Shown: positions 26,681 to 34,975, numbered from the stretch's first letter. The stretch is 64,000 nt of DNA from Peribacillus sp. Bi96 (GCF_918698115.1 NZ_CAKKLV010000003.1:124001-188000), one strand, 5' to 3'. Numbers and translations are program-made. The notes: generated from the letters alone by a model not told the origin.

Positions 26681-26997
26681 TCCCCCCATTTTCCCTAGAT
26701 AAAAAGTAAGCGCTTCCAAATATTCGCGATATAATTCCTGGATCTCATCGATGAACGATATATGATCACCAACATCATTCTCTTTCCATGGTTTGCATTC
26801 CATCCAAGAGTTTCCTGTTTACTGCCCGCAAATTTCCGCTAGTTCAGGCTTTTATGAATTGACACTTAAGCAAGCGGGGGATCCAAGGTAAACGACTTCA
26901 CCGTAATACCATTTTGAACTTTCCCATCAAACCAACACACTATCGTAACTCCGGTTGGGAATGTACCAAAGCAATTTCTCAACTCGCGCCCATCCAT
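26681..26997 (-). pseudogene. HpaC-type flavin reductase pseudogene, middle deleted
   Basis: The minus strand has a perfect AGGAGGTGA, then ATG and 43 codons with the N-terminus of a flavin reductase domain (RELRNCFGTFPTGVTIV, NGITVKSFTLDPPLA) ending in TAA at 26868..26866. About 60 nt later, in another frame, its C-terminus reappears: [20 protein letters not shown], then [17 protein letters not shown]. Roughly 80-100 residues are missing between, and the final stop is lost, the frame running on into hpaB. This was the FADH2-supplying partner of the adjacent oxygenase and cannot be functional as written. Confidence 0.85.
26706..26719 (-). promoter_or_regulatory. Possible catabolite-responsive element (cre)
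   Basis: GTAAGCGCTTCCAA on the plus strand; its complement TTGGAAGCGCTTAC matches the CcpA cre core (GNAAGCGCTTNC). It is 30 nt upstream of the oxygenase start, inside the reductase remnant, so a roadblock site is possible, as is chance. Confidence 0.35.
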
Positions 26998-27029
26998 CTT
27001 GTCACCTCCTACTCTTTGATTATGAATTC

Positions 27030-27081
27030 ATTATAGTTAACTTAAAAATTTAATAATTGCTCAAATTTCATAATATGAAAT
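27030..27081 (-). promoter_or_regulatory. Catabolic operon promoter and palindromic operator candidate
   Basis: On the minus strand a consensus TATAAT lies at 27035..27030 with a poor -35 region. A perfect palindrome ATTTCATA-A-TATGAAAT occupies 27065-27081, about -42 to -58 from the predicted start near 27023. A weak -35 with an upstream palindrome suggests an activator; the in-operon IclR protein is the obvious candidate. Confidence 0.5.
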
Positions 27082-27235
27082 TACGAATTTTTTTTTTGCT
27101 TTTTTCATTGACAATAATCATTAATAAAAGAACTCCTCGAAGAAAAGACTTTCATTACCGCATGATCAAAAATCAATGTTAAACTATCCATGTTCAGTTC
27201 ATCATAATGGTTATATGTGTGCTTGATTCGAATAA

Positions 27236-28042
27236 ATGAAAGTGGTGAGGGAAGTTTCCATTTGGCGTACCTTTAGAAAGATCTATCAATTTTTTGTAGA
27301 TATACCTTTAAAAAAAGGAGTGGTTTTACATAACCGCTACGAAATCACTACTGTAATCGGAACAGGAAGCTACGGGATCGTTTATCATTGCACGGATTTG
27401 AAAACGAATGAGAATAAAGTGATCAAACAACTTCGGAAAAGTAAGCGCCGCAGCAAAAAAGAGCTGAAACAGTTTGAAAATGAAATTTCCATATTACGTA
27501 TGTTAAATCACAAAAACATGCCCACATTTCACGAGAAATTTTCACATGATGGGAATGTTTATTTAGTGATGAATTTCATTGAAGGGAATAATTTAGAAGA
27601 CCATATTTTCTTAAATCATATAACATTCAATGAGAAAGAGTCTCTATTTTTTCTTGATGAGCTGGTCGGATTAGTATCTTTTTTACACAACCATGACATC
27701 TACCATCAAGATTTACGCATTCCAAATATTTTACTTAAAGACCATGAGCCTATTTTGATAGACTTTGGTTTGTCTAAAATGAACGTTTCAGCCGATTTCG
27801 CAAAAGAATCCATTTTGGAGCTGAAACGGCAGGATTTTTACGATTTGGGAGAAATACTCTTATATATACTTTATACGACGTACTCAGCCAAAAATAAAAA
27901 GGCTCTTCCTTGGACAGAAGAGCTTTCGTTAGAAAAAGAAACCGTACATATACTGAAAAGGTTATTAAGCATCCAAGAACCTTATTCAGATATCAGTGAA
28001 ATCTCATTGGATCTGCAAGCTGCATTAGAGAAATTGCATTAG
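27236..28042 (+). CDS. Serine/threonine protein kinase, YbdM-like
   Basis: A 268-residue eukaryotic-type kinase domain without a membrane segment: glycine loop IGTGSYGIVY (41-50), Lys64 in KVIKQL, catalytic HQDLRIPN (Asp159, Asn164; HQD replaces HRD) and DFG at 176-178. All catalytic residues are present, while the C-lobe is short. It resembles B. subtilis YbdM. The ATG has no clear ribosome-binding site; GTGAGGG precedes an in-frame ATT 8 nt downstream (codon 9), so the start is uncertain. It overlaps the convergent small gene by 3-4 nt. Confidence 0.85.
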   Translation: MKVVREVSIWRTFRKIYQFFVDIPLKKGVVLHNRYEITTVIGTGSYGIVYHCTDLKTNENKVIKQLRKSKRRSKKELKQFENEISILRMLNHKNMPTFHEKFSHDGNVYLVMNFIEGNNLEDHIFLNHITFNEKESLFFLDELVGLVSFLHNHDIYHQDLRIPNILLKDHEPILIDFGLSKMNVSADFAKESILELKRQDFYDLGEILLYILYTTYSAKNKKALPWTEELSLEKETVHILKRLLSIQEPYSDISEISLDLQAALEKLH

Positions 28043-28206
28043 CTGCTGCTGCCCCGCCCTTTTCTCTTATAGCGGTCACTTCCGCTCATAGGGGATCGTT
28101 TATACCCTCGGCTGCTGCTACTGCTGCCTCGGCGATAATGACCATGTCTCCGTTCACTGCTGCCTTGGGAAAGTTGTTTGATTTTTTTCATTATTTTCCT
28201 TAACAT
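28039..28206 (-). CDS. Small Ser/Arg/Gly-rich basic protein
   Basis: A 55-residue protein with AGAGGTGA upstream of ATG. After a short basic helix (MLRKIMKKIKQLSQG) it is low-complexity: 14 of 55 residues are Ser, including five in a row at 28-32 and a C-terminal SSS, interspersed with Arg, Lys, Gly and Tyr. No known domain; it recalls small spore-coat-type proteins. Its stop overlaps the end of the kinase gene, making a convergent pair; a kinase-substrate relationship is an inference from this context. Confidence 0.7.
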   Translation of the reverse strand: MLRKIMKKIKQLSQGSSERRHGHYRRGSSSSSRGYKRSPMSGSDRYKRKGRGSSS

Positions 28207-28485
28207 ATCTTTCACCTCTTTCGTTTAGTTTGAAAGCCTGTTATTCATTTAGCCTAACATAGCCACCGGATAAACCTTATTAATAAGTACTATATTTTTT
28301 TTCATTTGTGTTACACCCCATTGCTGCTTACAAAGAAACTCCTAATGGCCTTAACATAACTATCCCCACCCTAACAAAAAATAGACTTTTTATTAAACTT
28401 TTCCACTTTATTCTACTTTAAATTGTAATTATTGATAAGTAAAGACTAGGGGAAGTGGGAATCATCTAACGAAAATGTCACTACA

Positions 28486-28515
28486 AAAAACCCCGGCGAT
28501 ATTTCATCTCCGGGG
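28486..28515 (-). terminator. Terminator of the HU gene
   Basis: CCCCGG / CCGGGG with an AT-rich loop, followed on the minus strand by TTTTTTG. The gap 28207-28485 upstream of the small basic-protein gene otherwise holds AT-rich sequence in which I see no gene. Confidence 0.85.
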
Positions 28516-28533
28516 TTTTTCTTCATACATATT

Positions 28534-28806
28534 TTATTTTACAGCTTCTTTTAATTCTTTACCTGCTTTAAAAGCTGGTACTTTGCTGGCTGCAATTTGT
28601 ATTTCTTCACCTGTTTGTGGGTTTCTTCCTGTACGAGCTGCACGGTCGCGCACTTCAAATGTACCAAAACCAACTAGTTGGATCTTTTCTTCTTTAGCAA
28701 GTGTAGTCGTGATTGTTTCAAACAATGCATCCACTACTTTTTTTGCGTCTTCTTTTGTTAGTTCAGCTTGTGCTGCTACACTGCTCACTAATTCTGTTTT
28801 ATTCAT
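28534..28806 (-). CDS. HU-family DNA-binding protein
   Basis: A 90-residue histone-like protein, the expected length: [20 protein letters not shown] helix, [20 protein letters not shown] saddle with the DNA-binding arm up to [16 protein letters not shown] (HBsu) compacts and bends DNA as a homodimer in Bacillus. Whether this is the main hbs gene or a second HU copy cannot be told from the neighbourhood. Confidence 0.96.
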   Translation of the reverse strand: MNKTELVSSVAAQAELTKEDAKKVVDALFETITTTLAKEEKIQLVGFGTFEVRDRAARTGRNPQTGEEIQIAASKVPAFKAGKELKEAVK

Positions 28807-28985
28807 ATGAACACCTCATCCTTTTATATTCTTTAAAGTATGTAGAGAAGACAACATAACATATCTTATATACGTCTGTCACTTAATATGGCTAAATAAA
28901 AGGAATTTTAACCTTTTCCCAATGTGTTTTCAGTGGTTAAAAGGCTTTGATCAACAGGATAAAATGATTTTTCCGTGACCATTTT

Positions 28986-30503
28986 TCAACTTTCCGTGGT
29001 TTCCAGCTGCAGCCATTGATAGATGGTTTCCATATCAATGTTTTCTTCCAAATGGGAAGCCAATAGATTATACGCTTCTTCCCTACGCTCTAAGTCGCTT
29101 TGAACGTTTTCCTTCACTTCCTCCAACCCCTTGTTCCTTCGAATTTGGTTAACTAGTAATCTAGTAAACAAGCGATTATGGAAAATTCCATGAAGATATG
29201 TGCCCATGACCTTGTTGTCAGTGGATATGGCTCCATCCTCTCTTCCATCCTTCAATAAAAGAAAAGGCCTTACTTCTGATTCCAAAGTCGTTCTGCCTAA
29301 ATGGATTTCGAAACCGTTCAGATTCATTTCACCTTCCATTACCCCAGCAGAAAGGACACCTTCCATTTGTACCGTTTTCTTATCTGCTTGAAAGACGGTT
29401 TCCACCGGTAGAAGCGAAAGTCCTACTGCGTTTTCTCCATTGCCTTCGACTGCGTCAGGATCGAAAAGTTTAGTTCCAAGCATTTGAAACCCGCCGCATA
29501 TACCAAAAATAATTGTTCCTTGTTCACGTAGTTTTTTAATGGGGCCATCCAATCCCATGCGCATGATCCACTCTAAATCTTCCATCGTGTTTTTTGTACC
29601 CGGCAAAATAAGAAGGTCAGGATTACCTAACTCATGGATACTTCCTACAAGCCGGACACCCACTCCGGGTTCATCAAAAAAAGGATCGACATCGGTAAAA
29701 TTGGAGATCCGCGGAAATCTCAAGACTGCTACATCGATAGGAAACTCAGCTGTTTTAGGTTTTTTAAAGCGTAGGGAAGAGAGTGCCAATGAATCTTCCG
29801 CTTCTATATTCACTTCTAAATAGGGAAGCACTCCGAGAACCGGAATACCGGTTTCCTTTTCGACCCATTCAATGCCGTCGTCCAATAATTCACGCATGCC
29901 ACGGAATTTATTGATGATGATTCCCTTTACACAATCGCGTTCATCTTGATCCAATAAGGCAAGTGTCCCAATGATGGATGCAAATACTCCACCACGGTCA
30001 ATATCAGCAACTAAAATGACAGCAGCATCCGCAAGCTTTGCCATTCGCATATTTGCAATATCCCGGTCCTTAAGGTTAATTTCAGCAGGACTTCCTGCTC
30101 CTTCGAGCACGATGATATCATATTCATCTTGAAGTTTCTCCACTGATTTACGAATGATAGGCATGGCTTCCTGGACAAATTGATTTCGATAGCTTTTTGC
30201 ATTCATATCAAGAAAATGTTTTCCGTGCACAATGACTTCCGAAACCATATCCTGCTTCGGTTTCAGTAGTATTGGATTCATATCAGTGGTTGCCGTGATT
30301 CGTGCTGCCTCTGCTTGCACTCCTTGAGCCCGCCCGATTTCACCGCCATCCAAGGTTACATAAGAATTCAAAGCCATGTTTTGTGATTTGAATGGGACGA
30401 CACGAAATCCTTTATTGGAAAAAACCCGGCAAAATGCCGTACAAATCAAACTTTTCCCTACATCGGATGACGTCCCCTGAATCATAATGGATCGTGCCTT
30501 CAT
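28986..30503 (-). CDS. cobQ: Cobyric acid synthase CbiP/CobQ
   Basis: A 505-residue amidotransferase that amidates adenosylcobyrinate a,c-diamide at four side chains using glutamine and ATP. N-terminal P-loop-like GTSSDVGKSLI, VLEGAGSPAEINLK, and a class I glutaminase domain with the nucleophile in FGICGGFQMLG (about 335) and YLHGIFHN. The start chosen (MKARSIM) is 6 nt after AGGGGGTGG. Last gene of the cobalamin operon. Confidence 0.95.
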   Translation of the reverse strand: MKARSIMIQGTSSDVGKSLICTAFCRVFSNKGFRVVPFKSQNMALNSYVTLDGGEIGRAQGVQAEAARITATTDMNPILLKPKQDMVSEVIVHGKHFLDMNAKSYRNQFVQEAMPIIRKSVEKLQDEYDIIVLEGAGSPAEINLKDRDIANMRMAKLADAAVILVADIDRGGVFASIIGTLALLDQDERDCVKGIIINKFRGMRELLDDGIEWVEKETGIPVLGVLPYLEVNIEAEDSLALSSLRFKKPKTAEFPIDVAVLRFPRISNFTDVDPFFDEPGVGVRLVGSIHELGNPDLLILPGTKNTMEDLEWIMRMGLDGPIKKLREQGTIIFGICGGFQMLGTKLFDPDAVEGNGENAVGLSLLPVETVFQADKKTVQMEGVLSAGVMEGEMNLNGFEIHLGRTTLESEVRPFLLLKDGREDGAISTDNKVMGTYLHGIFHNRLFTRLLVNQIRRNKGLEEVKENVQSDLERREEAYNLLASHLEENIDMETIYQWLQLETTES

Positions 30504-30515
30504 TTCGACCACCCC

Positions 30516-31052
30516 CTAAAACTCTAATCCTTTGACAGCGCCGATGCCCTCGTCATAATAATGCTTGGTCGCCTCAATGGATGAAACCAAATCCGCCATT
30601 TCCATCAGCTCTGGCTTGGCATCCCTACCGGTAATGACTACATGCATATGAGCGGGACGATTACGAATCGTTTCGATAATGTCATCCAGTGGCAAGACAT
30701 CTTCAATCTGGAATTTGGAGATGGCTAATGCATTGTTCAACTCATCCAGGACGAGTAGATCGATGTCAGGATCACTCAGAGCCTGTTTCGCCTTTTCCCA
30801 TGCTAACGATAATGCGCGGCGATGCTCTTCTGGTGTCTTGGTCCATGTAAAACCAATCCCAAGCTGTTCCATTTTAACGCCTAATTTATTTAATGCCAAC
30901 GCTTCTCCATATGTACGTTCTGGTGATTTTATGAATTGAAGGAATTTAACATTCATTCCCCTTCCGATTGCCCGTAAAGTCACCCCTAATGAAGCAGTCG
31001 TTTTCCCTTTCCCATTTCCCGTATAAATAAGCATTAATCCTCTGCGTGCCAT
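30516..31052 (-). CDS. cobO: Corrinoid adenosyltransferase BtuR/CobO
   Basis: A 178-residue CobA-type ATP:cob(I)alamin adenosyltransferase. The P-loop IYTGNGKGKTTASLG is at residues 9-23, followed by RPAHMHVVITGRDAKPEL. It attaches the 5'-deoxyadenosyl ligand to corrinoids before amidation by CobQ, its downstream neighbour (3-nt gap to the longer CobQ frame). AAGGTGG precedes ATG. Confidence 0.95.
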   Translation of the reverse strand: MARRGLMLIYTGNGKGKTTASLGVTLRAIGRGMNVKFLQFIKSPERTYGEALALNKLGVKMEQLGIGFTWTKTPEEHRRALSLAWEKAKQALSDPDIDLLVLDELNNALAISKFQIEDVLPLDDIIETIRNRPAHMHVVITGRDAKPELMEMADLVSSIEATKHYYDEGIGAVKGLEF

Positions 31053-31066
31053 TATCTAACCCACCT

Positions 31067-31630
31067 TCATAGCCAAACTGTTTTTTCTATGTATGAAGTC
31101 CTTTTAGTAGCAGGAACTGGTTGATCATCTTTTGGATATCCAACAAAAATGGTGCCGATCACTTTTTTGTTTTCCGGTGAACCGATAAACCCGTGCAGTC
31201 GTTCATCCCTGACAAGACCCACTCCCCTAGTACGCCAAACGAATCCAAGACCAAGTTCTTTCGCGGCAAGCCACATCGAATGGACAGCACAGCAAGAGGC
31301 AAAAACATTGTCTTCGGATGAATCCGGATCGTCTGGCAGCAAATCAGAAGTCACAACAATGATAAGCGGTGTCGTCTTTACAACTTCCAGTGAACTGTCA
31401 ATCAATTTTGGTTTGGTCGGGAAGCGTTCATGTAAATAACTTTCAGCCAACCTTTCGTAACGGAGCTTAGCTTCTCCCTTGATGACATAAAAACCCCACG
31501 GTTCACGCAGTCGATCGTTAGGGGCATATGTAGCTGCTTCCAATAGCATCCTGATTTTTTCATCTTCCACGTCTTTATCTTCGTAATTCCTTATTGCTCT
31601 GCGTTCCTTCAATTCTTGAATGATGGACAT
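31067..31630 (-). CDS. cbiY: Nitroreductase-family flavoprotein (CbiY-like)
   Basis: A 187-residue nitroreductase-fold protein: FMN-binding RRAIRNYEDKDVED (10-23), ATYAPNDRLREPWGFYV (33-49), and a C-terminal GTIFVGYPKDDQP. In the B. megaterium cobalamin operon I recall a gene of this type, cbiY, at the same place between cobA and btuR. It is shorter than BluB and lacks an evident BluB lid, so lower-ligand synthesis is unproven; cobalt or corrin reduction is another idea. It overlaps cobA by 22 nt. Confidence 0.8.
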   Translation of the reverse strand: MSIIQELKERRAIRNYEDKDVEDEKIRMLLEAATYAPNDRLREPWGFYVIKGEAKLRYERLAESYLHERFPTKPKLIDSSLEVVKTTPLIIVVTSDLLPDDPDSSEDNVFASCCAVHSMWLAAKELGLGFVWRTRGVGLVRDERLHGFIGSPENKKVIGTIFVGYPKDDQPVPATKRTSYIEKTVWL

Positions 31631-32418
31631 TCCGACTCATTCCCTTCAATAATGGACTCTGATTCAATCATTCTATCAAACCACTGGATTTTTTCTCTTA
31701 ATTGGACGACATCGCCTACTAGGAAGATTGACGGATTTTGAAACTCTTCTTTCAAAGCTAGCAAAGGAATCGAATTCAACGTACCGGTGATCGTCCTTTG
31801 TTTTTGTGTCGTACCCCATTCAATGACGGCCACTGGCGTATTACCGTCCCTGCCATGCTCCATCAATTTTTCACAGATAAACGGCATATTCCCTATTCCC
31901 ATATAAAAGGCGATGGTATCGATTCCTTGAGCCAATGCCTGCCAATTCAGGTTATCTTGCCCCTTGTAATCACGTCCATGTCCTGTCACAATCGCATAAC
32001 TAGACGCATGATCACGATGGGTAACCGGGATACCCGCATAAGCCGGAGCCGCGATTCCCGCTGTGATTCCTGGGACGATATCATATTCAATCCCATTGGC
32101 AGCCAGTATCTCGGCTTCCTCCCCACCCCGCCCAAAGACAAATGGATCTCCGCCCTTTAGACGAGTTACATTTTTTCCCTGCAAGGCTTTTTCTACTAAA
32201 AGTTCATGAATTTCATTTTGTATGAGATGATGTCTCCCTGGTGATTTCCCGCAATATACTAGTTCTGCGTTTTCTTTTGCATAGGTTAATAGTTCTGGAT
32301 TGACTAGCCTGTCATATGCAATGACATCCGCCTTTTGGATACATTCCAGTCCATATACCGTAATCAGTTTCGGATCTCCGGGACCCGCACCGACCAGATG
32401 TACTTTTCCCGGTTTCAT
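31609..32418 (-). CDS. cobA: Uroporphyrinogen III C-methyltransferase
   Basis: A 269-residue SUMT (CysG-A type): VHLVGAGPGDPKLITVYG (5-22), VTRLKGGDPFVFGRGGEE (83-100), and GIPVTHRD. It methylates uroporphyrinogen III twice to precorrin-2, the entry to cobalamin (and siroheme). Stand-alone methyltransferase without the CysG oxidase/chelatase domain. GAGGAGG lies upstream of ATG. Confidence 0.95.
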   Translation of the reverse strand: MKPGKVHLVGAGPGDPKLITVYGLECIQKADVIAYDRLVNPELLTYAKENAELVYCGKSPGRHHLIQNEIHELLVEKALQGKNVTRLKGGDPFVFGRGGEEAEILAANGIEYDIVPGITAGIAAPAYAGIPVTHRDHASSYAIVTGHGRDYKGQDNLNWQALAQGIDTIAFYMGIGNMPFICEKLMEHGRDGNTPVAVIEWGTTQKQRTITGTLNSIPLLALKEEFQNPSIFLVGDVVQLREKIQWFDRMIESESIIEGNESECPSFKN

Positions 32419-32432
32419 GCTCGTGCCTCCTC

Positions 32433-33833
32433 TTAATCTTCAAAAAATATCTTTTCCTTGTTAGATCCGTTTTTTTGTTGTAAGCAAGCATCCATCCAAT
32501 TCTCGACAAGCGTTGGATTGGATGCAAAATGAAAGTGAGTATACCCAGCAACAAGGTTACCCAATACACATCCCTCTTGTTTCGAGCCGAATCTGCCTTT
32601 GGCCTCATACGCATGTGGAAGTTCAGCATTTGCTTCAAATGTCGAATAATGAAATTCATGACCTTTTGCCTGCTCATGATCCTTGATTAAAAAATTGCTT
32701 GGAGTTCCGGTAATTTCACGATATCCAAGTGCTGCAAGCTTTTTCTGCATTCTAATCCTGCCTGGAATCACCCCTGCCATCTGATGCGTTTCTCCGGAAG
32801 TGGTTTCAATCGATTGGCTCAAAAACATGAAACCGCCACATTCCGCCAAAGTCGGCATCCCCTTATCAATGGAGCTTCTGATGGATCTAATAGCACTCAC
32901 GTTACCGGAAAGTTCGGCTGCGAATTCCTCAGGAAAACCGCCTCCAAGGTATAAACCATCAGCTTCCAATGGAACTTCATCCCCTTTTAATGGAGAAAAA
33001 TACTTGATGTTCGCCCCTTTCGCTTCGAGCAACTCAAGGTTTTCTTGATAATAAAAATTAAAGGCTGCATCTTTTGCGACGGCAATGCACACGCCTTTTT
33101 TATTTTGGGGCTGAAATATATTTGAGTTTCCACTTGAAACGGCACTTGTCTTAGACAAACGGTACAACTGATCGACATCGATGGTTTCCATGACTAATTG
33201 TGCAAGTTTATCGAAAAACGGGTTAAGTTCCCCGCGCTCAATAGCAGGAATTAGACCCAAATGACGGCTAGGAATATTAATATCCAATTCCCGCTTCATA
33301 TATCCCAGCACCGGAACATCGCATTCTTGCTCAATGGCCGCTTTGACTATGTTGTAATGCCCCTCACTGCCCACTTGATTGGCAATAACCCCAATGATGT
33401 TCGGACCGGTTGAAAAGTCCTGAAACCCTTTAACAATGGCGGCGGCACTCCGCGCCATGCTGGCACAGTTGACAATCAACAAGACAGGGCTTTGGGTGAT
33501 CATGCTGATTTCAGCCGTCGACCCTGTATTCGATAAAGGACTTTTGCCATCGAAAAAGCCCATGACTCCTTCGATGATTGAAATATCAGCTCCTATACTT
33601 GCTTTGTTAAGTATTTCGCGAACGGTATCGTGTTCAAACATCCAACTGTCAAGATTGCGTGAAGTACGTCCTGTAACTGCGGTATGATAGGTTGGATCAA
33701 TATAGTCAGGACCACATTTGAATCCTTGAACGGTATAGCCTTGCTTCTGTAGAGCTGCCATGATCCCGATTGTCAATGTCGTTTTTCCGACACCGCTTCC
33801 GGTACCCGCGATGACCAATCTTCTATCGCTCAT
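32433..33833 (-). CDS. cbiA: Cobyrinic acid a,c-diamide synthase CbiA
   Basis: A 466-residue amidotransferase: ATP-site GTGSGVGKTTLTIG (residues 11-24), EGVMGFFDG, and a C-terminal class I glutaminase domain with LAECGGFMFLSQS (about 330). It amidates the a and c carboxylates of cobyrinate. GGGGGG is 8 nt upstream of ATG. An antisense-looking frame over its end is only a shadow. Confidence 0.95.
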   Translation of the reverse strand: MSDRRLVIAGTGSGVGKTTLTIGIMAALQKQGYTVQGFKCGPDYIDPTYHTAVTGRTSRNLDSWMFEHDTVREILNKASIGADISIIEGVMGFFDGKSPLSNTGSTAEISMITQSPVLLIVNCASMARSAAAIVKGFQDFSTGPNIIGVIANQVGSEGHYNIVKAAIEQECDVPVLGYMKRELDINIPSRHLGLIPAIERGELNPFFDKLAQLVMETIDVDQLYRLSKTSAVSSGNSNIFQPQNKKGVCIAVAKDAAFNFYYQENLELLEAKGANIKYFSPLKGDEVPLEADGLYLGGGFPEEFAAELSGNVSAIRSIRSSIDKGMPTLAECGGFMFLSQSIETTSGETHQMAGVIPGRIRMQKKLAALGYREITGTPSNFLIKDHEQAKGHEFHYSTFEANAELPHAYEAKGRFGSKQEGCVLGNLVAGYTHFHFASNPTLVENWMDACLQQKNGSNKEKIFFED

Positions 33834-33850
33834 TCATGTTTCCCCCCTTC

Positions 33851-34975
33851 TTAAAAAGGAATGATCCCAACTGATATGGTGACGTTCCCCGACTTTTTCT
33901 TGACCAGTACCAAATGTTCCGCTTTTGTATAAATTCTAACAGCTGGTTCACTCACACCGTATGCCCCTGTGTATTTAAATACTGTGTCGGATGGCGCTTC
34001 GATTTTAGCTTGATTAAGCTCTACTGGTTCATAATGCACAAATTCCCAGCCAAACTTCTTCACTACTTCAATCAAACCAATTTCGTCTTTCTTTAAAGAT
34101 ATTGTACAGATCGCTTTAACACTTTTTATGGAAAACGATAATTCCGCAAGTGTTTCTGCAATTACCTGCTCAATTTCAGCAGTCGATGTTCCCCTATTGC
34201 AACCAATACCGAGAACAATGACTTTAGGACGATAAACGATACCATTTTCCAAGATCTTCTTTTCCGACTCTCTAAGCAATCGGTGAGTCACGACCAGAGC
34301 TGCTTGTGGCTTTGCTTGAAGCGCTTTTTCAATGGATGGGTATACGATAATTTGCTCAGGTAATGTCGTTTCATACGACCACCAGTTCCGTTCACCTGAC
34401 TCCTGTACAACAGCGACATGCTCTTCATTAACAACGGATGCACTTACTGGCGTCAATTTTTCTGCAGAATCCCAAATCCAGCCAAAGCGCTGGCCGAATA
34501 AGTCGACAGGAATCGTTTTTTGTACATCTGAAGCCGTCGTGATTATAGCATTTGCGTCAAGGGCTGCTGCGACTTCCTTAGTCAGTTCATTTGCACCTCC
34601 AAGATGCCCTGACAATACGCTGATAACATTTTCTCCCTTGTCATCAATGACAACCACACCTGGATCCGTTTTCTTATCCTTTAAAATGGGGGCAATCATC
34701 CTGACGACCGCTCCGAGTGAAATAATTAAAATGATTCCTTTATACTCCTTGAATAGGGCTGGTAAAAGCATACGGACACTTCCCGAAAAAAGCTGGATCT
34801 GTTTCCGTTCCTCGTCCCCTTTTTCAAACTTGCTCATGTAATAAAGATCGGCATTTGAAAAAACGGTATGTAAGTTTCGGGCTAGTTGAACCCCATGCTT
34901 AGTAATTGCCACGATTGCATAGGAATGTGATGTCTTAATGGGAGCAAGCTCCTCTTCTTTCAATTCAATGATCAT
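33851..34975 (-). CDS. cbiG: Cobalt-precorrin-5A hydrolase CbiG
   Basis: A 374-residue CbiG: N-terminal domain with IILIISLGAVVRMIAPIL, VLSGHLGGANELT (central) and a C-terminal CbiG/CobE domain beginning VIVLGIGCNRGTS (about 251). It opens the delta-lactone and expels acetaldehyde, a step specific to the cobalt-early (anaerobic) route. It overlaps cbiF by 4 nt (ATGA). Confidence 0.94.
   Translation of the reverse strand: MIIELKEEELAPIKTSHSYAIVAITKHGVQLARNLHTVFSNADLYYMSKFEKGDEERKQIQLFSGSVRMLLPALFKEYKGIILIISLGAVVRMIAPILKDKKTDPGVVVIDDKGENVISVLSGHLGGANELTKEVAAALDANAIITTASDVQKTIPVDLFGQRFGWIWDSAEKLTPVSASVVNEEHVAVVQESGERNWWSYETTLPEQIIVYPSIEKALQAKPQAALVVTHRLLRESEKKILENGIVYRPKVIVLGIGCNRGTSTAEIEQVIAETLAELSFSIKSVKAICTISLKKDEIGLIEVVKKFGWEFVHYEPVELNQAKIEAPSDTVFKYTGAYGVSEPAVRIYTKAEHLVLVKKKSGNVTISVGIIPF

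Noticed and set aside
26387-26803. 138-codon minus-strand frame overlapping the oxygenase start
   Set aside because: Its first 41 codons are the C-terminal remnant of the flavin reductase; the rest is the oxygenase gene read in the wrong frame.
27109-27123. TGACAATAATCATTA, Fur-box-like sequence upstream of the kinase
   Set aside because: Only a partial match to the 7-1-7 consensus in very AT-rich DNA, and no iron-related gene is adjacent.
31067-31630. BluB (5,6-dimethylbenzimidazole synthase)
   Set aside because: Too short and without recognisable BluB-specific segments; kept as a CbiY-like nitroreductase.
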